Assembly: GCA_018676675.1 (NCBI GenBank)
Contig: JABHEG010000099.1
Span: forward strand, 33,488-97,487
Length of the DNA: 64,000 bases
Origin: Lentisphaerota bacterium
GTDB taxonomy: Bacteria; Verrucomicrobiota; Lentisphaeria; Oligosphaerales; JABHEG01
Direction of reading: 5' to 3'
Position 1 is the first letter of the stretch; each line of letters begins with the position of its first letter. The notes beneath the pieces are model-generated. The model had not been told where the DNA came from. It did no database searches and was given only the letters and a program-made list of their open reading frames with translations. The translations under genes were made by a program, and so were the position numbers. Positions 33,283-42,547 of the stretch are shown here, piece by piece.

Positions 33283-34788
33283 TCACTCAGGCGTGGGGAC
33301 GAGAACATCTCGAACCGCCTCCAGGTAGCCGAACCGGTCCTGCATGTTGGGCTGGAGCGCCGGGCCTCCCTCCGCCCATTCCGCGATGTTGTAGCAGGTG
33401 ATCACTCGCGGCAGATCATGAGCTTCAATGTGGCCCAGGGCATTTCTCAGTACTTGCCGAAAGAGCTCTGGCGAGTGTCCCGGGCACACCCACTTGCTTG
33501 GGTGTGGGGTGTGCGTGTGGCGAGCCGTCGCCACACTGACGATGGTGCCGGGTGACGTGGGCGGCGAGTAGGTCCGCACGCGGTCCGTGTAGGTAGGGCC
33601 TTCGCCATGGCTCTTGGCGTAGAAGGTGGTGTAATGCAGGACGCCATCTTCACGCATCTTCTCCCAGTCTACCATGCTGTCGCTGATCGCGTGTCGGGCG
33701 AACACCGCCAACCCACCGAATCCGTGCTCCTGGAGCAGTCGGGCCATCCGGATGTAGAAGGCCGTCGTTCCAGCCGCCCCCCGATAGTTGTCAAAGACCC
33801 CACGGACGGCCGCTTCTTCATGCACATAGACCACCGGGTAGACTTGGCCGTCGACGGTCATCGCGTAGAAATTGGGGTGCCGGAGATAGATGTCGCGGAA
33901 GAGATCCTGCCACTGCTTCTCGACCCATCCGCGGTCTTCGGCTGTGCAGTCCTTGGTCCATGGTGTGCAGGCGGTCATGACGTACCGCAGCTTGCGGAAG
34001 TTCGGCACATTGGTGAACAGCTGATAAATCCAGTGGTTGAGGCCGGCCGGATCATCCCAGGAGTCGGTCAGGCCGCGTCGCGTTTTGCCCAGTTTGGACG
34101 ACGAATAGAGGATCACTCCGGTGGCGCCGTATTCCCGGAGCCAGTAGCACTGCCAATCGAGGACGACGGGGTCGTCACCACGGTAGAAGCCAAGCAGGGG
34201 GTGTCGAGAGGGATCGTAGCCATCACCAGCGGCGTCATGGTGATTCCACGTCCAGTAATACCAGCCGACCCAGCCCCACTGGTTGACCCGTTTGCACTCG
34301 AGGCCAAAGTCGTTGTACCAGAACCCGAGCAGGTCAGCCTTTGGGGAGGCGACAGCCGTGGAGAGTGGAGGGCGGACCAGATTGCCGCTACCGGCCACCT
34401 CACGACCACCCAGATCCGTGTCGTCTTCTTCGAGGTGGTTGTGTTGCAGTCCGATGAGGTTGCCCGCATCGTCAACCTGCAGGATGCTCGCCGGTGAGAT
34501 GTCGTTGCGTACGCTTACGCCGTCCAGAGACTCGAAGCGCACGCCGCCGGACAGGTCCACGTGCCGACCGTTGAAACGGTAGATGCCGTTCGGGTAGTGG
34601 ACTGCCTTGCCGGTGGCGTGCAGTTGTGTCAACAGCGCTGTGCAGTCTTCGGTCCCGGTGGGGTCGGCGCCGAACTCAACCACGTTGAGGTGTTCCGGAG
34701 TTGATCGACGGTTCACGCACGCTGTGCACACTGCCAGGAGGACTGCCCCGACGATCAACCGATCCGGCGACTTCACGGTGAGGGGCAT
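33283..34788 (-). CDS. lipoprotein fusing a pectate-lyase-3 fragment to a GH99-like catalytic domain
   Basis: A 501-residue protein from ATG 34788 (GGAGA upstream) with a lipoprotein-type signal (VGAVLLAVCTACVN). Residues about 28-80 (NVVEFGADPTGTEDCTALLT) are the start of a Pectate_lyase_3/beta-helix fold, too short to be a complete domain. From about residue 140 the protein is a GH99/GH71-like (beta/alpha)8 domain: FWYNDFGLECKRVNQWGWVG, GFYRGDDPVVLDWQCYWLRE and the closing CYNIAEWAEGGPALQPNMQD. The last matches the WNEWAEG box of WbsX/GH99-like proteins. GH99-type enzymes cleave mannans; WbsX-like domains are found in glycan gene clusters. A gene-fusion or deletion origin for the N-terminus is inferred. 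Confidence 0.78.
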   Translation of the reverse strand: MPLTVKSPDRLIVGAVLLAVCTACVNRRSTPEHLNVVEFGADPTGTEDCTALLTQLHATGKAVHYPNGIYRFNGRHVDLSGGVRFESLDGVSVRNDISPASILQVDDAGNLIGLQHNHLEEDDTDLGGREVAGSGNLVRPPLSTAVASPKADLLGFWYNDFGLECKRVNQWGWVGWYYWTWNHHDAAGDGYDPSRHPLLGFYRGDDPVVLDWQCYWLREYGATGVILYSSSKLGKTRRGLTDSWDDPAGLNHWIYQLFTNVPNFRKLRYVMTACTPWTKDCTAEDRGWVEKQWQDLFRDIYLRHPNFYAMTVDGQVYPVVYVHEEAAVRGVFDNYRGAAGTTAFYIRMARLLQEHGFGGLAVFARHAISDSMVDWEKMREDGVLHYTTFYAKSHGEGPTYTDRVRTYSPPTSPGTIVSVATARHTHTPHPSKWVCPGHSPELFRQVLRNALGHIEAHDLPRVITCYNIAEWAEGGPALQPNMQDRFGYLEAVRDVLVPTPE

Positions 34789-34836
34789 AGTCGGATCTCC
34801 ACTGACGGGCAAGGCAGGTGCGCATAGATCGGGGAA

Positions 34837-37284
34837 TCAGTTGTTCGTGAGTGACCACTTTGTGGAAAGGTACTCGCGAATGGCGAGCAACTCGTCAAAA
34901 CGGAGAGCCCGACCGAAGACGAGTATTTCGGCCAGGTCGCCGATGAAGACTTGGTTGTGCTCCTGCCCGGAACAGGCAAAGGTGACGTTGTCCAGCACCA
35001 CTCCATCGGCATGCTGCGCCTGCAGGATTCGGGGTCCGAAAGGCGTCGGTTTGGCGCCGTTGGGGCGCATGATGATGAAGCTGGGTTTGACCCAGTTCGG
35101 TCCTTCACCGGACCACGACACGAAGAGCCGTTGCCAGGGCTTCGTGTCCGTGCTGTCCGAGCCTGCCACGATCAGAACGGTGGCCGCTCCCTTCGCTTTA
35201 CGCAGTGTGCCGACATCGAGTCCCCGTTCACCAGCGCAGCGGACGACCGTTCGCCCCATGCCTGTCCTCGCGACGAGTCCTGCGCCCGCCTCTGCTGTCC
35301 GCCCGTTTCGCCGTCGGTCGTGCCAGCGGGTCAGGACACCGTCTGCCTGTTCCAGAGTCTCCGTAGCCGAGGCGTCGAGCCAGAGCAGCAAGCCGTCCTG
35401 GACCATGTTCTTCTCCGTGATCCTGCCTTGCGGCGCAAAGGCGATGTCGGGGCGTTGGGTCGGGTTCGGATCCCAGTCCGCCCCCGGGCGCCAGAGGACG
35501 CCGCCTCGTTCGTAGGCCCCGAGGTCGGGCGCTGCACCCGTGAAGCCATCGGTGATGCCGGGGATGACAACACCTGCGTCGACCGCCGCGGAGTCCGCGG
35601 TGGGAACTCCGTCTGCGTCGATGGCCCCGACTCCGTTGGCTTCAAGTGTTGCCCCCTTCTCACCGGAGATGACGTGGCGGGGGTTGTTGGGGTCGAGTGG
35701 GGCGAGGCACAGGTTGTTGACAATTCGTGTGCCGGTCTGGTTTGGTTCATACGCGTGGTAGGCGAACGTGCCGAAGGCCTTTGGGCACCGCGCAATCGTG
35801 TTGTTGGCGACCAGGTGATTGAGCGCATCGCAGTTGAGCGTGATCCCCGACGACCCACAGCCCCAGACGACGTTGTGATGGACCAGGAAGTTGCTGTCAA
35901 AATTGTCCAGGTAGATGCCGACCGTATGATCCTGGACACTGTCGTGGACCCAGTTGTGGGCGATGACACTGCCTTTGCCGTCAGTGCCCCAGGCATAGGT
36001 GGCTCCCGCATCGTCGTTGAGCATGACAGCGTGATGCAGGTCACAGTAGGTGATGCGTATGTCCTCGGCTCCGTGGTGGAGAATCAGGTCACGTCCGGAG
36101 CGGTAAATGCTGCAGTGGTCGATGACAGTTCGTTTCGTCCGCTTCACCTGCACGGCGCCCTCGTAGGTGCCCATATAGCCGATGTCGTGGATCACGCAGT
36201 TGGTGATCGTGTTGTCTTCGCCTTGGACGTCGAGTCCGGTCCCGGCCGTGTAGGCAATGCGGCAGCGCCGCAGCGTGTTGTGGTTGCCCTTGATCTGGCT
36301 GGTCGGGTGTGGAGGGACTTTCCTTGCCGTCCGGGTGAAGTGATTGGAGTAGAGACTGGTGACGTCATCCAGAAGGCAGTGGTTGGCTCCGCTCAGGTCG
36401 AACGCGCCTCCGAAGAGTTGGACGCCGGTAACTGTGATGTTGCTGCGGTCGCGCAGGCTCAGGACTTGGTCTCGGACTTTGACCTCCAGCTGAAGGTCCT
36501 CGGGGCGCTTCCCCGGCGGAGGGATGAAGTAGGTCAGGCCAGTCGTCTGGTCGACGCAATACTCGCCGGGCGCATCGAGGGCGGCCAGGGAGCCGACCAA
36601 GAGGAAGCGGTTGCCCTGTTTTGGTTTGAACGCATCGCCTTTGTGGTACTTATCGCTGTGCGGTTTGAAGGGCGGATCAAATGCCAGCGACTCCCCGGGT
36701 CGGTAGTCCTTGATCCGGGCTGTCACATTGGTCCAGGCGCCGCCGCGCCAGATCAGCGCGTACCCTCCGTTGAAGTCTCCCGGAGGCAGGGCCGTGCAGA
36801 CGATCTTCTCGTAGCCGGTCCCGGCTTGGGCTATCGCGCACGGCCGGTCCATGAGGTCCCCATAGTTGCCGTTTGGCCAATGGGCTTCCCGTGCCATCTG
36901 GCCGTCATAGAAAAGCTGCGCGGGTGGAGGATCTACTTCGGCCACATAGACGCCGTTTGGCTGCTTTCTCCAGACCACCTTGAGCGGCTCCGTCGCCGAC
37001 AGCGTCACCTGGGTGCCGGGCAATGCCCTAATCCGGATTGGCTTGTCTGGTTCCCCCGACCGGGGGAGCGCCATGGGTTCGCGATAGACGCCGCCATGGA
37101 TGATAAGGTCGTCACCGGGTTGGAGCCGCGAGGTCCCTTTGGCGAGCGTGCGGAAGGGGGTCTGAGACGTTCCCGGGCCGTCGTCCGAACCGGTGGTCTT
37201 GCTGACGTGGTATTCCGCGGCCGTCACGGCGGCAGTAAGCACCGAGAACAGGGCGAATGGCAGGCGAACACGAGTCCGGAACAT
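34837..37284 (-). CDS. secreted right-handed beta-helix protein with C-terminal LamG-like domain
   Basis: An 815-residue exported protein with signal peptide FALFSVLTAAVTAA. YHVSKTTGSDDGPGTSQTPF starts the beta-helix, followed by the loop LQPGDDLIIHGGVYREP common in secreted beta-helix polysaccharide enzymes. Repeated coils carry Asn/His pairs (NTITNCVIHDIGYMGTYEG, NFLVHHNVVWGCGSSG). About 620 residues in, a PDLGAYERG closing motif ends the helix. A LamG/concanavalin-like module (LWLDASATETLEQADGVLTR, EILVFGRALRFDELLAIREY) ends the protein. Similar proteins include alginate/chondroitin-type lyases and GH-like members; no catalytic residue is assigned. The window holds three paralogues of this fold. 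The ATG at 37284 is retained. Confidence 0.82.
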   Translation of the reverse strand: MFRTRVRLPFALFSVLTAAVTAAEYHVSKTTGSDDGPGTSQTPFRTLAKGTSRLQPGDDLIIHGGVYREPMALPRSGEPDKPIRIRALPGTQVTLSATEPLKVVWRKQPNGVYVAEVDPPPAQLFYDGQMAREAHWPNGNYGDLMDRPCAIAQAGTGYEKIVCTALPPGDFNGGYALIWRGGAWTNVTARIKDYRPGESLAFDPPFKPHSDKYHKGDAFKPKQGNRFLLVGSLAALDAPGEYCVDQTTGLTYFIPPPGKRPEDLQLEVKVRDQVLSLRDRSNITVTGVQLFGGAFDLSGANHCLLDDVTSLYSNHFTRTARKVPPHPTSQIKGNHNTLRRCRIAYTAGTGLDVQGEDNTITNCVIHDIGYMGTYEGAVQVKRTKRTVIDHCSIYRSGRDLILHHGAEDIRITYCDLHHAVMLNDDAGATYAWGTDGKGSVIAHNWVHDSVQDHTVGIYLDNFDSNFLVHHNVVWGCGSSGITLNCDALNHLVANNTIARCPKAFGTFAYHAYEPNQTGTRIVNNLCLAPLDPNNPRHVISGEKGATLEANGVGAIDADGVPTADSAAVDAGVVIPGITDGFTGAAPDLGAYERGGVLWRPGADWDPNPTQRPDIAFAPQGRITEKNMVQDGLLLWLDASATETLEQADGVLTRWHDRRRNGRTAEAGAGLVARTGMGRTVVRCAGERGLDVGTLRKAKGAATVLIVAGSDSTDTKPWQRLFVSWSGEGPNWVKPSFIIMRPNGAKPTPFGPRILQAQHADGVVLDNVTFACSGQEHNQVFIGDLAEILVFGRALRFDELLAIREYLSTKWSLTNN

Positions 37285-37315
37285 GTCTACTCTCCTTCAC
37301 GGTAGTGGCGTCTGG

Positions 37316-38485
37316 TCAGGCGATAGCTGGCGGCAGCTTCGCGTCTTTTCTCTGCAGGATTCCGTCGACCCAAACGTGCGTTGGTACGAGTTCGGTGTTC
37401 AGAACAACTACGTCGGCCTGCGCCCCCACTTCGAGGCAGCCCAAGTCACTGAAGCCCAGAGAGCGGGCTTGGTTCCAGGCTGTTGTCTTGGCCAGTTCCT
37501 GCATAGGGAGACCGGTGATCCTGTGGACTCGACGCACGGCTTGGTGAAACTGTGATGTGCTGCCTGCAACTGCGCCGTTCTCAAGCTGGGCTTTTCCGCC
37601 GACAACCTTCACCGGCAACCCGCCAAGGTCGTAGTCGCCGTCCGGCATCGCGGCCGCCCGCATCGCGTCGGTGACCAGCATGACGCGGTCCGCGGTCTTG
37701 AGCGTGAAGATCAACTCGATCATCTCGGGGCAGAGGTGGATACCATCGGCAATGATCTCCACGGAGACGTTCGGTGAGAGGAAGGCTCCGCCGACCATGC
37801 CGAAGCGCAGATGGTGCAGGGGCGTCATGACATTGCAGAAATGGGTTAGGTGCTTCATCCCCGCTTCACGCGCTTCAAGGAACTGGGCGTAGTCGGCGTC
37901 GCTGTGGGCACCCGAGGGCATGATGCCGCGCTCGACGAGTGCTTGGGTGAACGCCACTCCGCCCGGCAGTTCCGGCGAGAAAGAGACCTTCCTGACTGGG
38001 CAGATGTCGTTGAGACGGTCCACCAGGGAGATGTCCGGAAGGCGCAGGAATGCAGGGTTCTGGGCTCCAGCACAGGAAGGGTTGATGAACGGTCCCTCCA
38101 AGTGAACGCCCAAGAGCTTCGCGCCTGAGGGGCGGGCCATGTAGTCAGCGGCGGCCGCGAGCGTGGTTTCGAGTTGCTCGATGCCGACGGTTAGGGTGGT
38201 GGCCAGAAAACTGGTGACTCCTTCGGCCAGCTTCCCTCTGCCGATGATGTCGAACGCCTCCGGGGTGGCATCGCAGAAATCCGCGCCGCCGCGGCCGTGG
38301 CAATGGATGTCGATGAACCCCGGCATCACCAGGCAACCGTCGGCGTCATGGACTTCGTCCGCCTCGGGAAGCGAGTCACCGGCTGGGATAACCGCGCTGA
38401 TCCGGTCGCCGTCGAGAAACAGAGCGCCCGTTTCCAGTTCGAGGCCGGGCGCCGCAAAGCAGCAGTTTTTCAGCAGGCAGGTCAT
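37316..38485 (-). CDS. nagA: N-acetylglucosamine-6-phosphate deacetylase
   Basis: A 389-residue cytoplasmic amidohydrolase converting GlcNAc-6-phosphate to glucosamine-6-phosphate plus acetate. Metal-site motifs are IDIHCHGRGG (His61, His63), GVHLEGPF (Glu130), SGAHSDADY (His194) and LTHFCNVM (His215); VTDAM gives catalytic Asp273. MPGFIDIH and the length are normal for NagA. Its ATG overlaps the nagB stop as ATGA, so the two are translationally coupled. Together they convert GlcNAc-6-P to fructose-6-P, linking the locus to amino-sugar breakdown. The start and assignment are secure. Confidence 0.95.
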   Translation of the reverse strand: MTCLLKNCCFAAPGLELETGALFLDGDRISAVIPAGDSLPEADEVHDADGCLVMPGFIDIHCHGRGGADFCDATPEAFDIIGRGKLAEGVTSFLATTLTVGIEQLETTLAAAADYMARPSGAKLLGVHLEGPFINPSCAGAQNPAFLRLPDISLVDRLNDICPVRKVSFSPELPGGVAFTQALVERGIMPSGAHSDADYAQFLEAREAGMKHLTHFCNVMTPLHHLRFGMVGGAFLSPNVSVEIIADGIHLCPEMIELIFTLKTADRVMLVTDAMRAAAMPDGDYDLGGLPVKVVGGKAQLENGAVAGSTSQFHQAVRRVHRITGLPMQELAKTTAWNQARSLGFSDLGCLEVGAQADVVVLNTELVPTHVWVDGILQRKDAKLPPAIA

Positions 38486-39264
38486 GTTGTGTTCAGCTCG
38501 ATGGTGTCGGCTGTGTAGACAACCGTGGCGTTGCCGTGGCCCAGGAGGCAGGAGGCCGGGAGCTCGGGAGTGGGCGTACCGTGCAGCATCTTGTTCAGCG
38601 GCTCGGCCTGCTCAGGGAAGCAGGCAAGGAGCAGGATCTCGCGGGCGGCAACAATTTGCTTCATGCCCATGGTCACGGCATGGCGAGGTACCAGAGCAGA
38701 ATCGTCCCCGGCAGTAAGTCTGGCATTCGTTTGGATTGTGAGTTCTCTCAGGGCGATAGTACGCGAGGGAAGGGATGCGAACTCAGCGGCCGAGATTTCG
38801 GTTGCGTTCATGGGCTCGTTGAACGCGATGTGGCCATTGAAGCCAATCCCGAGCAGCTGGAAATCGAGCCCCCCCGCCGTTGCCAGATCCCGGTCGAACC
38901 GGTCTGTCTCATCCGGGGCTGGGAAATGGGCCTGTTCCGCCGTGAATCCCAAGGCGGGATCGAGAGCGTCGAACAGCTGTTCCTGCATGTACTTCCGGTA
39001 GCTGAGCGGATGGCTTTCCGGAATGGCTTTCCTATCCGAACCGACGTACTCATCGAGGTTATAGGTGTGTAGGCCACGCAAATCGACTTGGTCTTGGTTG
39101 AGCCTCTCAGCCAGGAGCCTGTAGAGCCCGATCATGGTGTTCCCGGTCGCGAGCCCCAAGTTGAGCCGCTGGCCTTCCGCGCATCCGGTGACCAGTGCAG
39201 CATGGATCTGATCCGCCGCATGACGACTCATCTGGTCGTAGTTCTCGACACTGAGCCAGTTCAT
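38482..39264 (-). CDS. nagB: glucosamine-6-phosphate deaminase
   Basis: A 260-residue enzyme converting glucosamine-6-phosphate to fructose-6-phosphate plus ammonia. ATG 39264 is used (MNWLSVENYDQMSRHAADQI); the frame is open further upstream to 39525 but that part overlaps the preceding gene and has no homology character. GLATGNTMIGLY binds phosphate, YNLDEYVG holds catalytic Asp71, and GIGFNGHIAFNEP has His145 and Glu150. Asn143 replaces the Asp of the E. coli enzyme, as in Gram-positive NagB proteins. It begins seven bases after the stop of the alpha/alpha-toroid gene and overlaps nagA by four bases, so the three form one operon. Confidence 0.95.
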   Translation of the reverse strand: MNWLSVENYDQMSRHAADQIHAALVTGCAEGQRLNLGLATGNTMIGLYRLLAERLNQDQVDLRGLHTYNLDEYVGSDRKAIPESHPLSYRKYMQEQLFDALDPALGFTAEQAHFPAPDETDRFDRDLATAGGLDFQLLGIGFNGHIAFNEPMNATEISAAEFASLPSRTIALRELTIQTNARLTAGDDSALVPRHAVTMGMKQIVAAREILLLACFPEQAEPLNKMLHGTPTPELPASCLLGHGNATVVYTADTIELNTT

Positions 39265-39271
39265 CGCTGGA

Positions 39272-40471
39272 CTAGCCCCTGAGCTCAAGCCCGGCTTCGT
39301 ATTCGGCTCTGCTCTTGCGGAGTCGGGCCAGGACTTCTGAGAAACAGGCACTGGTACGGCCGAGCTCTCCGAGAAACTCCCCCGTGATTTCGTAGGACGA
39401 CAACCAGCAATACGACTCGTCCTGCTCGATGGCCTCGGGTACATCGATATTCGGGCCGCCGTAGACGACCTGACGCCAAGCGCCCGTGTCTTTGAGGGGA
39501 TAGAACATGTGCGGCCAGCTGCCATCCGACCTCTGCGACATCATGAATGTGGAACGCGCCACGTTTGCCGCGATCTTCCGGTGCACAGGGTCAGTTGTCA
39601 GGCGGTAGACCTGAGCAGCACCCCAGCCAACTTTGCACTTGGATGGCCAGAACAGAGCCCGGTGGGTGCATTGGGTCTCAAAAGGAACAAGGCTAAGCGC
39701 AGCGTCCAGGTAGCGGTTGGTCCCGGTCGCTGTGTACAGATCGGCCAGGTAGGCCATGCATGTTCCCGTGACCCATGACGGCTGTTTCACGGTCTTCGTG
39801 TCAACCACCACGTTCATGCGTCCGTCTGGCGGGATATCGGTGACCAGTTCGCCGGAGTCGCGCTTCCGAGTGTAATAGATGGCCGGCGATTCCTGCGCGA
39901 GGTACGGGGCGTTCAGCTCGATCATTTCGGCGATCCAGTCACCGGCTTTGATGGCTTCGTCAGTCAAACCTGCGGCAAGAGCCCAGTGGCCAAAGAACGT
40001 GGTGTTCAGGGGATCCAGGGCCTCAGGGAAGCCATCGTCGATGCAGTTTGCCACTCCGCCGGAACTGTGTTGGTACCGCTTGATGCGGGCGCGCACTTCG
40101 TCGTTGGCGAAGGCCGGATGGTGAAGGTATTCAGCGATCCTCCCGAACGTGATGGTTCGGTACACGCGCTGCATGTCCTTTTCGTACCACTGCTCTTCGG
40201 GAAAGTAATACTCGCCCGGGGCTTGTTTGGCGTTGGCGTCAAGCCATTCAAGAATGCGTACGACTTCCCGTGTACGCCCGGCTTCGTAGAGCCCCCAGGC
40301 CATCTTGTGGCACGGGCTCACGCTTTTGGTCGTGAGGACTGGTCCGTTTGGGGCGAGACTCGAAACCAGGAAATGAGCTCCCTCCTCAATGGCATCATCG
40401 ATCTGAGGAATCAGTGCCTCCAGCGCATCGATTTCCTCGATGATGACCGCGTAGCTGAGTTGCTCTGACAT
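39272..40471 (-). CDS. alpha/alpha-toroid protein of unknown function, first gene of the nag operon
   Basis: A 399-residue cytoplasmic protein (no signal peptide) from ATG 40471, downstream of an AGGCAGG site. Long amphipathic helices with repeated Trp/Gly motifs (MAWGLYEAGRTREVVRILEW, TTFFGHWALAAGLTDEAIKA, SWVTGTCMAYLADLYTATGT) indicate an alpha/alpha-barrel of the six-hairpin type shared by GH88/GH105/GH127 and N-acylglucosamine 2-epimerase folds. I cannot see a signature that fixes one of these families. Position immediately ahead of nagB-nagA (seven-base gap, same strand) suggests action on an amino-sugar oligosaccharide or monosaccharide before or beside NagA. Its upstream region (370 bp) is shared with a divergent secreted propeller protein. 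Confidence 0.75.
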   Translation of the reverse strand: MSEQLSYAVIIEEIDALEALIPQIDDAIEEGAHFLVSSLAPNGPVLTTKSVSPCHKMAWGLYEAGRTREVVRILEWLDANAKQAPGEYYFPEEQWYEKDMQRVYRTITFGRIAEYLHHPAFANDEVRARIKRYQHSSGGVANCIDDGFPEALDPLNTTFFGHWALAAGLTDEAIKAGDWIAEMIELNAPYLAQESPAIYYTRKRDSGELVTDIPPDGRMNVVVDTKTVKQPSWVTGTCMAYLADLYTATGTNRYLDAALSLVPFETQCTHRALFWPSKCKVGWGAAQVYRLTTDPVHRKIAANVARSTFMMSQRSDGSWPHMFYPLKDTGAWRQVVYGGPNIDVPEAIEQDESYCWLSSYEITGEFLGELGRTSACFSEVLARLRKSRAEYEAGLELRG

Positions 40472-40842
40472 TATCGGCCTGCCTCCGTCTGTGGCTCTGC
40501 GGTTCGTCACGCTTTGTCCATGGTTCGGCAACAGGCCGAGCCCTGCTTGTTTGTCCGCGCAAGATACCCGGGATTGTGGCGGGGGACAAGAGGGCGGGGG
40601 AGTGGCTTTGTGAGAGCGTGAGAGCGTGAAAGCGTCGTTTGTGGGGAACCCGGGAGGCAGGCCCAGCGTGTTCGATGCTATCAGACCATCACGCAATCAC
40701 ACCATCACACAGCAGGCGAATCTGTTGAGAGCGAAACAGCCATGAGCTTGGTGCCGCACCGCAGCCTTGATGCGGAGATGCAGGCACGATATCGTTCCGG
40801 ATGCCCATCGAGGTGATGTTTGTGCCACGCGGAGGAGTACCA
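40472..40842. other. divergent promoter region between the nag operon and the propeller gene
   Basis: About 370 bases with no gene. It holds three tandem 8-mers (TGAGAGCG, TGAGAGCG, TGAAAGCG at 40611-40634) and an ATCAC-rich run near 40686-40712 (repeated ATCACxC). These could be regulator sites for either operon. No convincing -35/-10 boxes were identified. Confidence 0.45.
40611..40634 (+). repeat. three tandem 8-bp repeats TGAGAGCG
   Basis: Three consecutive 8-mers, the last with one change (TGAAAGCG), lie in the intergenic region 140 bases upstream of the nag operon start. Short arrays like this are prone to slippage and might act as spacing or binding elements. Confidence 0.55.
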
Positions 40843-42246
40843 ATGGCTATCTCGAAACTGCGACGGTTCATCTCATGCGGCCGCTGCCTTCCACTGTTGC
40901 CCGTGCTTGGTTTCTGCATCGTTGTTATCCACGCTCACGCTGACGTCACGGGGCTTACGGCCGGTGGCGTGGATTTGGCAACTCCACCGGACTCCACAGA
41001 AGAGGTCCGCCTCAGGTACGGTCTCGGCTTCCCGTTTCAGGTATCACCCGAGCGCGCCGCCGTCTTCTGCAACGTGCGCATCGAGGGCATCGCCGTGACT
41101 GATTACGAGAACGGGACAGACGTCATCATCTTTGAGGACCTGGCCACCATCAGTGCCGCCAACGCCGTTGCCATCTCTCGCAACGAGAGAAGAGCTGACG
41201 CTGACGGCAAGGCGCGTTTGGTCGTGAAGTTCCCGGTGATCGGGGGATTTGTACCACTGGGAGCGCTTCGGGCGGACGGCAGTGCCCACCCTCACGCGGG
41301 AACGGGCTTCGGCATCTGCCAGGCCATCTCCTTCCCCGTGGACGAAGCCGGGCACTTCAACTGGAAGACGGAACGGATACACCGTTGTGAAGTGCATCAG
41401 TTCGCCTACGATGGCAGACGCTTCTCAGCGACCCGGAGCGCGTCGGGTCACGAGCAGCCCCACCCATCGGTGAAGGACTCTGGGTGGGATATCATCTCCC
41501 CCGGCATCACGACCGCTATTCCCGATGGTGATGATCTGCTCCAGGCGGCTGCGGCCCGCAACGGCTCCGGGCAGATCTCCGGTGTCCTGCGCTGGACGCG
41601 AGTCGGACCGATGTGGGAGCCCGTGAGGTTCACACCGGTCACGCCGGCCGGGGAGTCATGGTCTGAAGCAAGTGTGATCCGCGACGTTGACGGGGCACTG
41701 CTTTTCTCGGCCCGCGGATCCGGAGGACCGCGATTCACGGAAGTGCGCGTTTGGCGTATGCGGGATGCCGGCCCGCAGTGGCGGCTGGTGTTCAGCACGC
41801 CCGATGTTCGAGTCCTTCACAGGGAGGCCGGCGGTCCGGAATGGAAGCAGGTGATCAGTGCAGCGAAGGCCCGGAACAGCGGCCCCATGTCGATCGGTCG
41901 GGCTGCTGACGGCACGCCATTCATCGGGGCGAATCTGAGCGGCAGCGGCCGGGACACGCTGTGCCTCTGGCCACTGAACCCTGCGCGTTCCGGGCTGGAG
42001 GAGCCACACATCGCCCGGGCCGCGCACAAAGAGTTCGGTTCGGGCCCGGCCGGATCCAGGTGGATGGTGGACCATCCGTCAGGAGCCGTGTTGCGGCTGC
42101 GTGACGGAAACTGGCACGGAGTGCTCGTTTACAGGATCCTCGGGCAAGCCGAGCATAAGGGAGTCGGGCCCGCCGTCCAGTCCGGGTGCTATGTTGAAGA
42201 GACGCTCTGCACCGGCTCTCCCTCCCCCCCCTGGCGCTTCGAGTGA
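40843..42246 (+). CDS. secreted propeller-like protein of unknown function
   Basis: A 467-residue exported protein from ATG 40843 behind GGAGGAG; a longer frame from 40801 adds no homology. The signal peptide is LPLLPVLGFCIVVIHAHA. The remainder is beta-rich with repeated Trp blade edges (SWSEASVIRDVDGALLFSAR, EVRVWRMRDAGPQWRLVFST, SRWMVDHPSGAVLRLRDGNW), consistent with a sialidase-like or BNR-type propeller but without clear Asp boxes. HPHAGTGFGIC and the acidic loops could be substrate-facing. I do not recognise the family. It is divergent from the nag operon across 370 bases, suggesting co-regulation and a role in the same glycan use. Confidence 0.7.
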   Translation: MAISKLRRFISCGRCLPLLPVLGFCIVVIHAHADVTGLTAGGVDLATPPDSTEEVRLRYGLGFPFQVSPERAAVFCNVRIEGIAVTDYENGTDVIIFEDLATISAANAVAISRNERRADADGKARLVVKFPVIGGFVPLGALRADGSAHPHAGTGFGICQAISFPVDEAGHFNWKTERIHRCEVHQFAYDGRRFSATRSASGHEQPHPSVKDSGWDIISPGITTAIPDGDDLLQAAAARNGSGQISGVLRWTRVGPMWEPVRFTPVTPAGESWSEASVIRDVDGALLFSARGSGGPRFTEVRVWRMRDAGPQWRLVFSTPDVRVLHREAGGPEWKQVISAAKARNSGPMSIGRAADGTPFIGANLSGSGRDTLCLWPLNPARSGLEEPHIARAAHKEFGSGPAGSRWMVDHPSGAVLRLRDGNWHGVLVYRILGQAEHKGVGPAVQSGCYVEETLCTGSPSPPWRFE

Positions 42247-42547
42247 TGCCGCGCTGCGGGACCGACGCGCGTCTCACCCGAACGCTGCCCGTTCCCGCAT
42301 CTTTGCGCTCTGCATGCGTGTGGTGCCTGAGTACATCATCTTTGACATTCCGCCGAAGTCCCTGTACCGTCTCATATCATGTCCCGGCGTGTAGGCGTGT
42401 TGCAGCGATGCTGTACCCCGGCATCCCTGCGCACCAACTGCCCCCGAAGGAACACCTCCGGATAAACGGAGTGGCAGATGGTCTATGAGCAATGTCCTTT
42501 GCCCATTGGCCAATGCCGGGGACCGTCAGACAAAGGAGTACTCAGAC
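42247..42547. other. intergenic region before the pseudopilin gene
   Basis: About 300 bases with no gene. It contains the perfect 12-bp palindrome CATTGGCCAATG (42504-42515), 33 bases before the pseudopilin start, and a weak hairpin CTCCG-gataaa-CGGAG (near 42448-42463). The palindrome could be an operator. Confidence 0.4.
42504..42515. promoter_or_regulatory. 12-bp palindrome upstream of the pseudopilin gene
   Basis: CATTGGCCAATG is self-complementary over all 12 bases and lies 33 bases ahead of the pseudopilin ATG and 18 bases ahead of its AAGGAG site. A regulator site is plausible but unproven. Confidence 0.35.

Noticed and set aside
34951..37305. Plus-strand frame of 784 codons opposite the beta-helix/LamG gene
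   Set aside because: It is antisense to a gene with clear signal peptide and domain structure; its own translation shows no domain or signal.
39265..39525. N-terminal extension of nagB
   Set aside because: The extra 87 residues overlap the toroid gene's C-terminus and are not NagB-like; ATG 39264 gives the normal length.
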